DNA of 16,330 bases from Lichenicoccus sp964235615 (lineage in GTDB: Bacteria > Pseudomonadota > Alphaproteobacteria > Acetobacterales > Acetobacteraceae), in the NCBI GenBank assembly GCA_964235615.1, contig CAXSEE010000089.1:1-16330 (forward strand). The letters are read 5' to 3'. The position numbers and the translations under genes were made by a program. Shown here in pieces: positions 1 to 7,902 of the stretch (position 1 is the stretch's first letter; each line of letters starts with the position of its first letter). The notes beneath the pieces are model-generated. The model did not search any database and was not told where the DNA came from. It saw nothing but the letters and a program-made list of their open reading frames with translations.

Positions 1-26
1 TCTGGGCAGAGCCCAGCCTTACCTTC
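1..26. repeat. Edge of a dispersed hairpin repeat, inverted partner of 16129-16154
   Basis: These 26 bases are the exact reverse complement of 16129-16154. Bases 2-16 form a small hairpin (CTGGGC, loop AGA, GCCCAG). The copy is cut by the window edge, so its full length cannot be seen. It lies downstream of the topoisomerase gene and could act as a weak transcription barrier, but there is no T-run and I do not call a terminator. Confidence 0.75.
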
Positions 27-80
27 CAACGGTCAATCTCACCGCCGCTTGGTATAACTAGCCAAGTAGCGACATCATGT

Positions 81-1190
81 TCACGCAGCCTTCGCCTCCT
101 CCGGTTTCGTCACGTCGTCGAGGCTGCGGCTGAGAAAGGCCACCACCGCCACCTCTTCCGCCGTGAGCCCGTTGCGTGACGCGGCCTCCGGTTCCAGCGT
201 CGCCTCGGCGCGCTGCTTCAGCGCCTCGGCCAGGCTGCCGTCGAGATAGCCGTCGAACACCGCCGGGTGGATGTAGCATTTGCGGCACATCGCCGGCGTG
301 TTGCCGAGCAGCTTGCTGACCTTCTCGACCGCATGCAGCAGGTTCTTCTTCGCCTTCGCCTGGCTATCGAACTGCTCGAACTCGTGCAGCGCCAGGGCGG
401 CAAGATTGGTCGCGGCCCAGGTGCGGAAATCCTTCGCCGTGATCTCCTCGCCGGTGATCTCGTGCAGATACTCGTTCACGTCCTGCGACGAGATCTGATG
501 CCTCTGCTCGTCCTCGTCGAGGAACTGGAACAACTCCTGCCCGTGGATGTCCTGCAGCCGTCGGATGATCCCGGCCAGCCGCCGGTCGCGCAACTCGACA
601 TGCTGCTGGATGCCGTGCTTGGCGCGGAAATCCAGCACCACCTCGGTGCCTTTTACCTTGACGTGCCGATTGCGCAGCGTGGTCAGGCCGAAGCTCTTGT
701 TGGTGCGCGTGTATTCCTCGTTGCCGACGCGCATCAGCGTCTTTTCGAGCAGCGCCACCACGGTCGCCAGCACCTTGCGCCGCGGTAATCCCGGCAGGCC
801 GAGGTCATGCTGCACGCGTGCCCGGATCTCCGGCAATTTCTGCCCGAACAGCAGCATCTTGCCATACTTTGCCTCGTCACGGACCGCGCGCCAGTCCGGA
901 TGATAGCGATATTGCAGGCGTCCGCGGGCATCGCGTCCGACCGCCTGCAGATGTCCACGCGGATTGCGGCAGATCCACACGTCGGTATAGGCCGGCGGGA
1001 TCGCGAGCTTGCGCAGCCGCTCCAGGGTCTTCTCGTCCGTTATCTGCGTGCCGTCCGGCTGCCGGTAGATGAAACCGTCGCTGCCCATCTCGCGCGTGAT
1101 GCCGGGACGGCGACGCTCGACATATTGTAATCTCGCAACCCTGGCCGCTTCACGCGGATCAGAAATTCCGTCCACATCGTCTTCCGCCAC
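81..1190 (-). CDS. DNA topoisomerase IB (poxvirus-like bacterial type)
   Basis: This enzyme relaxes supercoiled DNA by nicking one strand through a 3'-phosphotyrosine. The product is 369 aa from a GTG at 1190, which has a strong AGGGAGGA ribosome site about 6 bases upstream. The frame stays open to 1430, but that would overlap the upstream hydrolase gene, so I reject the longer form. The expected catalytic residues are visible: Arg154 in MRVGN, Lys191 in FRAKHG, Arg256 in KDFRTW and the nucleophile Tyr306 in MCRKCYIHP, preceded by the family's LGNTPA stretch. The N-terminal part (about 25-110) with PPAYTDVWIC and the RYHPDWR motif matches the bacterial family. The length is usual for bacterial IB enzymes. 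It lies 58 bp downstream of the C26 hydrolase stop on the same strand and may be co-transcribed. Family identity is very likely; the physiological role is not deducible. Confidence 0.95.
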   Translation of the reverse strand: MAEDDVDGISDPREAARVARLQYVERRRPGITREMGSDGFIYRQPDGTQITDEKTLERLRKLAIPPAYTDVWICRNPRGHLQAVGRDARGRLQYRYHPDWRAVRDEAKYGKMLLFGQKLPEIRARVQHDLGLPGLPRRKVLATVVALLEKTLMRVGNEEYTRTNKSFGLTTLRNRHVKVKGTEVVLDFRAKHGIQQHVELRDRRLAGIIRRLQDIHGQELFQFLDEDEQRHQISSQDVNEYLHEITGEEITAKDFRTWAATNLAALALHEFEQFDSQAKAKKNLLHAVEKVSKLLGNTPAMCRKCYIHPAVFDGYLDGSLAEALKQRAEATLEPEAASRNGLTAEEVAVVAFLSRSLDDVTKPEEAKAA

Positions 1191-1248
1191 GCTCGGTCCT
1201 CCCTGGCTCCTGCCCAGAACATCAGGCTCGAAGGCGGGTTCCGCCCGG

Positions 1249-2067
1249 CTATTCAGCCGCGGTAAGCGGGCGGGCCTCGGCGGCGGCGCGGAGTGCCACG
1301 GGCAATGGCCGTCCCGCCACCCGCGCGCGCACCGCCTCGCCGAATGCGGCGAAGATGGCGCGGGAAAGCGGATCGGTCTCGTAGTCATATTCCGGGTGCC
1401 ACTGCACGCCTGCGGCAAAACCTGGCGCACGTGTGACGCGCACCGCCTCGATCACGCCGTCCGGCGCCGTTGCCTCGACCGACAGATGCGGCGAAAGCCG
1501 GTCGATGCCCTGGTCATGCAGGGAGTTGACCCGCGCCCGATCCGCCCCACCCGCCAGGCGATGCAGCAGACCACCGGGCACCAGGCTCACGTCATGCACC
1601 TTGCCCTGGCGCACGTTGATGTCGGGATGGTCCGGCGTGGAATGGTTGAGCTTACCCGGCAGATCGCGCAGCCGTTGGTGCAGGCTGCCGCCGAGGGCGA
1701 CGTTGAGCTCCTGGAAGCCGCGGCAGATCGCCACCACCGGCATCCCCGCCGCGATCGCCGCCCGGGTCAGCGGCAGGGTCACCGCATCCCGGCGCTGATC
1801 CTCCGGGGTGCCTTCGAGATGCGGGCAGCCGCCGTAATAGTCCGGGCAGATGTTGGAGCGGCTGCCGGTCAGGATCAGCCCATCGAGCCGGCTGAGCAAT
1901 GTCTCGATGTCGACCGCCCCGCCGTTTGCCGGGATCAGCACCGGCACGCCAAGCACGATCCGGTCCGTCACCGTCACGTAGGTGTCGGAAGCGGCGTGGT
2001 TCTCGACCTCGAAAGGCCCGAACGCCTTGGTGCAGCAGGAAATCCCGATCAATGGCTTCATCGTCAT
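1249..2067 (-). CDS. Class I glutamine amidotransferase-like hydrolase, peptidase C26 / gamma-glutamyl-GABA hydrolase family (PuuD-like)
   Basis: The 272-aa protein probably cleaves gamma-glutamyl amide bonds, as PuuD does for gamma-glutamyl-GABA in putrescine breakdown. The catalytic triad is visible: Cys115 in VVAICRGFQELNV, and His224 and Glu226 in GVQWHPEYDYETD. The N-terminus KPLIGISCCTK and the LDGLILTGSRSNICPDYYG segment are typical of this family. Two starts are close together: ATG at 2067 (AGGA only 3 bases away) and ATG at 2061 (AGGA at 9 bases). The second has the better ribosome-site spacing, so the protein may begin at MKPLIG. It follows the TetR gene by 44 bp and precedes topoisomerase IB on the same strand. 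No other polyamine genes are visible, so the substrate is unproven. Confidence 0.9.
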   Translation of the reverse strand: MTMKPLIGISCCTKAFGPFEVENHAASDTYVTVTDRIVLGVPVLIPANGGAVDIETLLSRLDGLILTGSRSNICPDYYGGCPHLEGTPEDQRRDAVTLPLTRAAIAAGMPVVAICRGFQELNVALGGSLHQRLRDLPGKLNHSTPDHPDINVRQGKVHDVSLVPGGLLHRLAGGADRARVNSLHDQGIDRLSPHLSVEATAPDGVIEAVRVTRAPGFAAGVQWHPEYDYETDPLSRAIFAAFGEAVRARVAGRPLPVALRAAAEARPLTAAE

Positions 2068-2111
2068 CTATCCTGGACAGGAATCATGACAATTTGAAGG
2101 AAATCCTGCGC

Positions 2112-2753
2112 CTACCCGCTCAAGACAAGCGCACCATGCGCTTCCGGCCATCCCGCCATCGCGGCTTCCGCTATGGCGAGAAGGTCCGCCCTGGTTGCAC
2201 CGTCGCGTGCGAGAGTCGACATGCCTTGAATGACAGCCAGGACGAGCCCGGCCAGTGCGCCTGCATTGGCTTGCGAGGGAAGTTCGCCGCTGTCGATCGC
2301 CTGGGAGATCCGTTGCCGCAGATGGGCCTCGATGTCACGGCGGATGCGCGCGAGTTCGGCCTGCACATCTGCAGCCTCCGCGGAGCAACTGATGGCAGAC
2401 GTCGCCAGCATGCAACCGGGTGGCGTATCCGTTCCCGTGAACCCGGCAGCGGCACAGGACATCAACTCCCGCGCCGCATCGCGGGCGGTAGCTGCCTCGC
2501 CGATAATCCGTTGCGATGTCGTTGCACCCGAGCAATAGAGCCCGACCGCTTCGAGGAACAGCCGCTTCTTGTCGCCGAAGGCGGTGTAGATGCTCGGCGG
2601 CGTGACACCCAGGGCCTTGGTCAGTTGATGGATGGAGGTTCCCTCGTAGCCGTGCCGCCAGAACAGCAGCATGGCTTTCCGCAGGGCGACGTCCCTGTCG
2701 AAAGACAAAGGCCTTCCGCCCTTCCGGAGCCGAGGCTTGTTCGACAGTTCCAT
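2112..2753 (-). CDS. TetR/AcrR-family transcriptional regulator
   Basis: This 213-aa protein has an N-terminal helix-turn-helix of TetR type (about residues 15-60: GRPLSFDRDVALRKAMLLFW, then TSIHQLTKALGVTPPSIYTAF and DKKRLFLEAV). The C-terminal ligand-binding half is alpha-helical and contains a Cys-bearing PPGCMLATS stretch, as seen in many TetR regulators next to oxidoreductases. I chose ATG 2753 (MELSNKPRLRKGGRP). The frame remains open to 2819, but the longer form would run through the palindromic operator. The gene is divergent from the SDR gene 80 bp away, which is the classic arrangement of a TetR repressor controlling itself and its neighbour. The inducer is unknown. Confidence 0.92.
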   Translation of the reverse strand: MELSNKPRLRKGGRPLSFDRDVALRKAMLLFWRHGYEGTSIHQLTKALGVTPPSIYTAFGDKKRLFLEAVGLYCSGATTSQRIIGEAATARDAARELMSCAAAGFTGTDTPPGCMLATSAISCSAEAADVQAELARIRRDIEAHLRQRISQAIDSGELPSQANAGALAGLVLAVIQGMSTLARDGATRADLLAIAEAAMAGWPEAHGALVLSG

Positions 2754-2773
2754 AGTTTCCACTACTAAACCGA

Positions 2774-2802
2774 TTGACGCGGAGGTGCAATGATCATAGG
2801 CT
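2774..2802 (+). promoter_or_regulatory. Candidate promoter for the SDR gene
   Basis: A -35-like TTGACG (2774-2779) is followed by 17 bases and a -10-like TAGGCT (2797-2802). The -35 is good and the -10 is weak, keeping only the most conserved positions. The -10 lies between the arms of the palindrome at 2789-2820, so a bound repressor would cover it. Inference from sequence only. Confidence 0.35.
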
Positions 2803-2820
2803 TCAATCATAGTGATCATT
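2789..2820. promoter_or_regulatory. Palindromic operator candidate between TetR and SDR genes
   Basis: Perfect inverted arms AATGATCA (2789-2796) and TGATCATT (2813-2820) are separated by 16 bases. Inside, CAAT...CATAG occurs twice in direct orientation (CAATGATCATAG from 2788, CAATCATAG from 2804). It lies in the 80-bp divergent gap, directly upstream of the SDR ribosome site (GGAGG, 2823-2827) and 36 bp upstream of the TetR start. Its position and symmetry fit a TetR-family operator controlling both genes. The strand-symmetric AT-rich block stands out from the GC-rich surroundings. Confidence 0.6.
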
Positions 2821-2833
2821 ATGGAGGTAGATC

Positions 2834-3574
2834 ATGGGCAAACTCGACGGGAAAACAGCCATCGTCACCGGCTCGTCCAAGGGCATCGGCGCAGGCATCG
2901 CGGAGCGGCTGGCCGCTGACGGAGCCTCCGTCATCGTCAACTACTCGCGCTCCGCCGACGACGCGGCAAGGGTCGTGGACCGCATTGTCACCGCAGGTGG
3001 AAGAGCCTTCGCGATCAAGGCCGACATCTCGAAACCGGCCGAGATCCAGCCCTTCGTCGACGCCGCCGTCCGGCATTTCGGCAAGCTCGATATCCTCGTC
3101 AACAATGCCGGCGTCTATAAAGTTGACTCGCTCGATACCCTCACTCCGGAAAGCTTCGACGAGCATTACAATCTCAACGTACGCGGCCTCCTGCTCACCA
3201 CCCAGGCTGCCGCCCGCGTGCTTCCCGAAGGCGGCGTCATCGTCAACATCAGTTCCGGCCTGGCGAAAAGCCCGTATCCGATGGTCCATGTCTACTGCTC
3301 CACCAAAGGCGCCGTGGACACCCTCACGCGGTCGCTCGCCATGGAACTGGGCCCACGCAGGATCCGCGTGGTCGGCATCGCCCCGGGCTTCACGGCCACG
3401 GAAGGCAACGCGGAGTCCGCCAAGCAGATGACGGATTTTCTGGTCGCCAAGACCCTGCTCGGACGCGTCGGCCTGCCAGCGGATATCGCCGCCACGGTCT
3501 CCTATGCCGTTTCCGCCGATGCCGGCTGGATCACCGGCAGCACCATCGACGTCGCCGGAGGCATGGTCTTCTAG
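2834..3574 (+). CDS. SDR-family oxidoreductase (classical short-chain dehydrogenase/reductase)
   Basis: An NAD(P)-dependent reductase or dehydrogenase of 246 aa, the normal length for classical SDRs. Visible motifs are the cofactor loop TGSSKGIGAGIA (residues 12-23), NNAG (90-93), the active-site Asn in HYNLNVRG (about 114), Ser140/141 in VNISSG, and Tyr154 with Lys158 in VYCSTKGA. PGF near residue 184 and the C-terminal ITGSTIDVAGGM are also typical. The start is fixed by GGAGG six bases before ATG 2834. The charge pattern after the first strand (NYSRSADDA) suggests NADPH rather than NADH. The best guess among subfamilies is 3-oxoacyl-ACP reductase-like or a glucose-dehydrogenase-like SDR; the substrate cannot be read from the sequence. 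Its stop overlaps the stop of lolA on the other strand. Confidence 0.93.
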   Translation: MGKLDGKTAIVTGSSKGIGAGIAERLAADGASVIVNYSRSADDAARVVDRIVTAGGRAFAIKADISKPAEIQPFVDAAVRHFGKLDILVNNAGVYKVDSLDTLTPESFDEHYNLNVRGLLLTTQAAARVLPEGGVIVNISSGLAKSPYPMVHVYCSTKGAVDTLTRSLAMELGPRRIRVVGIAPGFTATEGNAESAKQMTDFLVAKTLLGRVGLPADIAATVSYAVSADAGWITGSTIDVAGGMVF

Positions 3575-4200
3575 TCCTGCCCGCCGATATCGGTGTTGAA
3601 CAAGGTCTGCGGCAGCGTGCCTCCGAGTGCCACGCCATCGAGCTCGACCCGGGTCTGGCGTCCCTGCGCATCGACCACGATCCAGGATCGCAGCGTCAGC
3701 GGCTGATCCGAGAAAACCAGCGTCAGGCTGCCATCTCCCGGAGACGCCGTGCGCACCAGGGTGAGCTGCAACTGCCCGTCGGCATGTCGGAACCCGGTCA
3801 GCGTCACGTCGCCGGAGAGCGTGAAATCGGGACGCAGCAGCAGGCCGAGCGGTGTCTTGTCCAGCGGCAGGCTGGTGGTCTGCTTGAGCTCGCTGTCGTT
3901 GAACACCAGCTTGCCGCCGCTGGCGACCAGCAGCAGCGGACTCGGCTTGGCATATTCGAACCGCATCCGGCCCGGCCGGTCGAGCCAGGCGGTGCCCTGG
4001 CTGGTGCGGCCGTCCGGCGCGGTCTGCAGGAAATGCGCCTTGAGCGTGGTGACCGCCTCGAGGGTCTGCTGCACGCGTTCTACCCAGCCCTGATCGGCGG
4101 GCAGGAGGACAACGGCCTTCGGTGCCTGAGCCCGAACGGTCAGCGGTGCCGCGACCAGCAACGCCGCGACGATCGCCACATGGACGCGCATTCTAGACAT
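3571..4200 (-). CDS. lolA: Outer-membrane lipoprotein carrier protein LolA family
   Basis: A 209-aa periplasmic chaperone predicted to carry lipoproteins from the LolCDE complex to the outer membrane. A signal peptide is visible: basic MSRMRV, a hydrophobic core AIVAALLVAAPLTV and a likely cleavage after RAQA at residue 26. The mature part has LolA landmarks: VTTLKAHFLQTAPDG, GRMRFEYAKPSPLLLVASGG and a terminal beta-rich half ending ALGGTLPQTLF. ATG 4200 has a GGGGGGAG ribosome site about 6 bases upstream and overlaps the aminotransferase stop by 8 bases, so translation is probably coupled. The frame is open to 4506 but that is inside the aminotransferase. The TAG stop shares CTAG with the convergent SDR stop. 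Confidence 0.88.
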   Translation of the reverse strand: MSRMRVHVAIVAALLVAAPLTVRAQAPKAVVLLPADQGWVERVQQTLEAVTTLKAHFLQTAPDGRTSQGTAWLDRPGRMRFEYAKPSPLLLVASGGKLVFNDSELKQTTSLPLDKTPLGLLLRPDFTLSGDVTLTGFRHADGQLQLTLVRTASPGDGSLTLVFSDQPLTLRSWIVVDAQGRQTRVELDGVALGGTLPQTLFNTDIGGQD

Positions 4201-5398
4201 GCCCGCTCCCCCCGCCCAGGGTCGCGGCGATGCGGGCGCATGCCTCTTCCAGCCGCTCGCGCCCGACCGCGAAGCATAGCCGCAGGCAGCCCTCACCCGC
4301 CGCACCGAAGGCCAGTCCCGGCGCCAGTCCGACCCGTCCCTCATGCAGCAGGCGACGCGCCAGGGCCAAGCTGTCGCGGCAGCCGGCCACGGCAAAGAAG
4401 CAATACATCGCCCCTCCAGGCACCGGCACGCTGACGCCGGGGATGGCGCCGAGACGGGTGCAGGCCAGGTCGCGCATCTCCCGGTAGCGCGCAATCGTGG
4501 CGGCAATGAAGTCCTCGCCCTGTTCCAGTGCCGCGATCCCGGCCAACTGCACGAAGGGCGGCGCGCAGGAGACGTTGAACTCGCTGATCTTGCCGAGTGT
4601 CGCCATCAGTGCCGCCGGTGCCGTGATCCAGCCCAGCCGCCAGCCGGTCATCGCCCAGCTCTTGGAAAACGAGTTGATCCCGACCACGCGATCGTCAGGG
4701 CTGGCGATGTCCAGGAACGACGGCGAGGCCCGTCCCTCGAACACCACCCGTTCATAGACGTCGTCGGCCAGGATCCAGATGCCGTGGTGCCGGCAATGCG
4801 CCAGCAGTATTTCCTGCTCCGGACGGGACAGCATCCAGCCGGTCGGGTTCGCCGGCGCGTTCAGCATCACCATGCGCGTGCCCGGCGTGAGGGCGGCCAG
4901 CAACGCGTCCATGTCGATGGTCCAGGCCTTGCCTGCATCGAGGCTGAGCGGGACGGTGACGACATCGGCGCCCAGCACGCGCGGAATGCCGGCGAGGTTG
5001 GGCCAGAATGGTTCCGGCAGCACCACCCGGTCGCCCGGATCGAGCAGGGCCTGGCAGACCAGCATGATCGCGTTGACGCCGGAGGTGGTGACGCAGATCC
5101 GCTCGAACGATGCCGCGCGGCCCAGGCCCGCCTGATAGGCCGCGATCGCCGCGCGCAGCGGATCGATGCCGAAGTTCGAGTTGTAGAAGGTGTGCCCCTC
5201 GTCGAGGGCCCGCTTCGCCGCCTCGCGGATGAAGCCGGGCGTCACCACGTCCGGCTCACCGAACCAGAGCGGGATTACCCCGGGCAGGCCGTCTCCTTCG
5301 GCGAACACGGCACGGATCAGCGAGCCGTCCAGCCCTTCCATCGCGGCGCGCGCCAGCGTCGGAAAGCCGCGCTGCCGGTCATCAACAGATAGATCCAT
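4193..5398 (-). CDS. Class I/II pyridoxal-phosphate-dependent aminotransferase
   Basis: A 401-aa fold-type I aminotransferase. Visible residues are the substrate/cofactor motif FGEPD (46-50), the glycine-bearing YNSNFGIDPLR region in place of the usual Y-x-x-x-x-G, NPTG (184-187), Asp212 with Tyr215 in ADDVYE, the Schiff-base Lys246 in SFSKSWAMTGWRLGW, and Arg373 in CLRLCFA for the substrate carboxylate. The ATG at 5398 lies two bases after the purH stop; a longer reading frame up to 6139 exists but runs antiregister through purH and is not real. The weak ribosome site suggests coupling to purH translation. The family includes aspartate, alanine and aromatic aminotransferases; the substrate cannot be decided here. 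The downstream partner lolA overlaps by 8 bases. Confidence 0.92.
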   Translation of the reverse strand: MDLSVDDRQRGFPTLARAAMEGLDGSLIRAVFAEGDGLPGVIPLWFGEPDVVTPGFIREAAKRALDEGHTFYNSNFGIDPLRAAIAAYQAGLGRAASFERICVTTSGVNAIMLVCQALLDPGDRVVLPEPFWPNLAGIPRVLGADVVTVPLSLDAGKAWTIDMDALLAALTPGTRMVMLNAPANPTGWMLSRPEQEILLAHCRHHGIWILADDVYERVVFEGRASPSFLDIASPDDRVVGINSFSKSWAMTGWRLGWITAPAALMATLGKISEFNVSCAPPFVQLAGIAALEQGEDFIAATIARYREMRDLACTRLGAIPGVSVPVPGGAMYCFFAVAGCRDSLALARRLLHEGRVGLAPGLAFGAAGEGCLRLCFAVGRERLEEACARIAATLGGGSGHV

Positions 5399-5400
5399 GA

Positions 5401-6993
5401 TCAATGCCGGAAATGCCGCATGCCGGTGAACACCATCGCCACCCCGGCCTTGTCGGCGGCGGCGATGACCTCGGCGTCGCGTACTGAGCCACCCGGCTGG
5501 ATCACCGCCGTGGCGCCGGCCGCAATCGCCGCCTCCAGGCCGTCGGCGAACGGGAAGAAAGCGTCGGACGCCACCACGCTGCCACGTGTCAGCGGTTCCG
5601 CCACGCCTGCCGCGCGGGCGGCGTCCTCGCTCTTGCCGGCGGCGATGCGGGCAGAGTCGACGCGGCTCATCTGCCCGGCGCCGATACCGACGGTGGCACT
5701 GTTCTTCGCATAGACGATCGCGTTCGACTTCACGTGCTTGCAGACCCGGAACGCGAACACGAGGTCCGACAGCTCCTGCGGGCTCGGCGCGCGCTTGGTC
5801 ACCACCTTGAGCATCGAGCCGTCCAGGCGCCCGGCGTCGCGGTTCTGCAGCAGGAAGCCGCCGGCGACCGAACGCAGCATCAGCCCGCCGGCGGCCGGAT
5901 CGGGCAGGCTTCCGGTGAGCAGCAGCCGCAAGTTCTTCTTCCTGGCCAGCACGGCGCGCGCGGCATCGGTCGCGTCGGGTGCGACGATCACCTCGGTGAA
6001 GATCGCCTCGATGCGCAGCGCGGCCGCCTCGTCCAGGGTGCGGTTCAACGCCACGACCCCGCCGAACGCCGAGACCGGATCGCAGCGCAGCGCCAGCTCC
6101 CACGCCTCCTCCAGGCTGACCGCGGTGGCGACGCCGCACGGGTTGGCGTGCTTGACGATGACCACGCTCGGCTGCTCGAACTCGCAGACGGCCTCGAACG
6201 CGGCATCGGTGTCGTTGAGGTTGTTGTACGACAGCGACTTGCCCTGGACCTGCCGCGCCGTGGCGATGCCGGGCCGGTTGCTGCCGTCGGTATAGAAGGC
6301 CGCCGCCTGGTGCGGGTTCTCGCCGTAGCGCAGCAGCTCCGCCCTCACCCCGGACAGGCTCAGCCGCTGCGGGAACGGGTCGCCGCGCTCGACCGCGAAC
6401 CAGTTGGCGATCGCTGCGTCATAGGCGGAGGTGCGGGCATAGGCCGCCCCGGCCCAGGCCCGCCGGTCGGCCCGGGTAGTGCCGCCGAGTGCTGCGACCG
6501 TCTCGATCAGCGTCTCGTACTGGCGGGGATCGGTCAGCACCACGACATGGGAATGATTTTTCGCAGCCGCCCGGATCAGCGCCGGTCCGCCGATGTCGAT
6601 GTTCTCGATGCAGTCCGCGGCCGCGGCACCTGAGGCCACCGTCGCCTCGAACGGGTAGAGATTGACGCAGACCAGGTCGATCGGCGCGATGCCGTGCTGC
6701 TCCATCTGCGCCAGGTGCGACGGCAGGTCGCGTCGGCCCAGGATGCCGCCATGGATCTGCGGCACCAGGGTCTTGACCCGGCCGTCCAGTATCTCCGGAA
6801 AGCCGCTATGCTCGGAGACCTCCTTTACGGCGAGACCCGCCTCGCGGAGCGCCTTGGCCGAGCCGCCGGTGGAGAGCAGTTCCGCGCCGTGCTGCAGCAG
6901 CGCCTTGCCCAGCGCCACCAGTCCGGTCTTGTCGGACACCGAGATCAGGGCGCGGCGGATCGGGACGATATCGGGCTCGGAGGTGGAACTCAT
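5401..6993 (-). CDS. purH: Bifunctional AICAR formyltransferase / IMP cyclohydrolase PurH
   Basis: This 530-aa enzyme catalyses the last two steps of de novo purine synthesis: formylation of AICAR with 10-formyl-THF, then closure to IMP. The N-terminal MGS-like cyclohydrolase domain (about 12-200) shows RRALISVSDKTGLV, STGGSAKALREAG, GRVKTLVPQIHGGIL, NLYPFEAT and NIDIGGPALIRAAAKNH. The formyltransferase domain (about 205-530) shows RYGENPHQAA, LSYNNLNDTDAA, the catalytic Lys281-His282 in VKHANPCG, and SDAFFPFADGLEAAIAAG with IQPGGSVRDAEVI near the end. Length is normal for the family and the gene is intact. The start is ATG 6993, 92 bp after the upstream receiver-like gene. The aminotransferase follows after 2 bases. 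Confidence 0.98.
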   Translation of the reverse strand: MSSTSEPDIVPIRRALISVSDKTGLVALGKALLQHGAELLSTGGSAKALREAGLAVKEVSEHSGFPEILDGRVKTLVPQIHGGILGRRDLPSHLAQMEQHGIAPIDLVCVNLYPFEATVASGAAAADCIENIDIGGPALIRAAAKNHSHVVVLTDPRQYETLIETVAALGGTTRADRRAWAGAAYARTSAYDAAIANWFAVERGDPFPQRLSLSGVRAELLRYGENPHQAAAFYTDGSNRPGIATARQVQGKSLSYNNLNDTDAAFEAVCEFEQPSVVIVKHANPCGVATAVSLEEAWELALRCDPVSAFGGVVALNRTLDEAAALRIEAIFTEVIVAPDATDAARAVLARKKNLRLLLTGSLPDPAAGGLMLRSVAGGFLLQNRDAGRLDGSMLKVVTKRAPSPQELSDLVFAFRVCKHVKSNAIVYAKNSATVGIGAGQMSRVDSARIAAGKSEDAARAAGVAEPLTRGSVVASDAFFPFADGLEAAIAAGATAVIQPGGSVRDAEVIAAADKAGVAMVFTGMRHFRH

Positions 6994-7025
6994 GCGGATG
7001 GGCCTTGCTCGACGCGGAAACGTGC

Positions 7026-7054
7026 CATCTATCCCGCTCTCGCCTCTCGCACAA
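7026..7054 (-). promoter_or_regulatory. Weak promoter candidate upstream of purH
   Basis: On the minus strand TTGTGC (7054-7049) is followed by 17 bases and TAGATG (7031-7026), 33 bases before the purH ATG. The spacing is ideal but both hexamers are imperfect. It would allow purH-aminotransferase-lolA to be expressed apart from the upstream genes. Confidence 0.25.
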
Positions 7055-7085
7055 ATGCGCCAAGCGCCAGCCTCACCTGCGCACC

Positions 7086-7751
7086 CTACCTGCGAACCCG
7101 GGCCAGCGCATCGATCAGGAGCTGCAGCATCTGGTCCGGCCGGTTGGTGACCCCGAAGGCTCCCGCCGGCACGCCGGCATCGGGCAGCAGCCGGCCGACA
7201 TAGAAGATGACCGGCTGGCTGAACCCCGCGGCGCGAATCGCGGGGATCATGCCGAGGCCGGCAGCCGGGTCGAGCCCGGGCAGGTCCCGGCTGATGTCGG
7301 AGAGGATGACATGGTAGGGCTGATGCTGCTCGTTGCCGGCGCGCAGCGTCGTGACCGCCTCCTGCGTGGTGACGGCAAAGGTGACCAGGGCGCCGAAGCT
7401 GCGCAGCATCCGGCTCTCGTTGCGGTTGTTCGAAGGCTGGTCATCGACCCACAGGATCTCGGCACCCTCGAACAGTGCGCGGTTGGCGTTGGCGCGGTCG
7501 ATCGCCGCCTTGCGGTCGCCGGCCGGGACCTCGACCGGCCAGCTGCCGGTCCTCTGCGCCAGCTCGATCGCGGCATCCATCGCGGCCCCTCCCGAGAGGG
7601 CGAACTTCAGGCCGAAGCCCTCGATGCCGCTGACCCGCCCGATCATGTCTCCCAGGGGGCGGCGCAGCAGCCAGAACACGTAGGCCCCTACAAGCGTCCA
7701 GACGAGCGGCGTCAGCGCACCGATGATGCGGGCGATCCCGTCGAAATCCAT
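7086..7751 (-). CDS. Membrane-anchored receiver-like protein, function unknown
   Basis: A 221-aa protein with one hydrophobic segment near the N-terminus (about residues 10-29, ending in LLRRPL, so the body is probably cytoplasmic), a linker, and a CheY-like domain from about 95 to the end. Receiver hallmarks are the acidic pair Asp103-Asp104 in ILWVDDQPSNN and a candidate phospho-acceptor Asp152 in YHVILSDISRD. The usual Thr/Ser position falls in VIFYVGR (Val185), and the conserved Lys-Pro is replaced by NRP at 203-205, so it may not be a normal phospho-switch. ATG 7751 has a strong GGAGG at 8 bases; a longer frame to 7799 has less support. No histidine kinase is nearby. I do not recognise a named family. 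Confidence 0.75.
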   Translation of the reverse strand: MDFDGIARIIGALTPLVWTLVGAYVFWLLRRPLGDMIGRVSGIEGFGLKFALSGGAAMDAAIELAQRTGSWPVEVPAGDRKAAIDRANANRALFEGAEILWVDDQPSNNRNESRMLRSFGALVTFAVTTQEAVTTLRAGNEQHQPYHVILSDISRDLPGLDPAAGLGMIPAIRAAGFSQPVIFYVGRLLPDAGVPAGAFGVTNRPDQMLQLLIDALARVRR

Positions 7752-7902
7752 GGACGCTTCCTCCGACACGTTGGCGTCGGAGACTATGGATCGACCCAAG
7801 CTACGGGTTCAAACGAACTTGGGGCCGTGGCCGAGAACCCGTCACGATCTGTTCCATGCGCAGCACCTGTCCCGTGCTCCGCGCGTCTTCGCACGTACCT
7901 AA
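7752..7902. other. Intergenic stretch, nothing recognised
   Basis: This 151-bp gap lies between the protease stop and the receiver-like gene. Only the ribosome site GGAGG of the receiver-like gene was identified. No strong hairpin or T-run was seen. Confidence 0.5.

Noticed and set aside
50..68. Short palindrome CTTGG-N9-CCAAG as a terminator of the topoisomerase gene, and its likeness to 16274-16289
   Set aside because: The stem is only five pairs with no T-run, and the likeness needs several gaps.
267..788. Long open frames on the plus strand opposite topoisomerase IB
   Set aside because: They are antisense shadows in GC-rich DNA; the minus strand carries all topoisomerase motifs.
4193..6139. 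A 648-codon frame extending the aminotransferase into purH
   Set aside because: The extension is the shifted frame of purH, with Arg/Gly-rich low-complexity sequence; the real start is ATG 5398.
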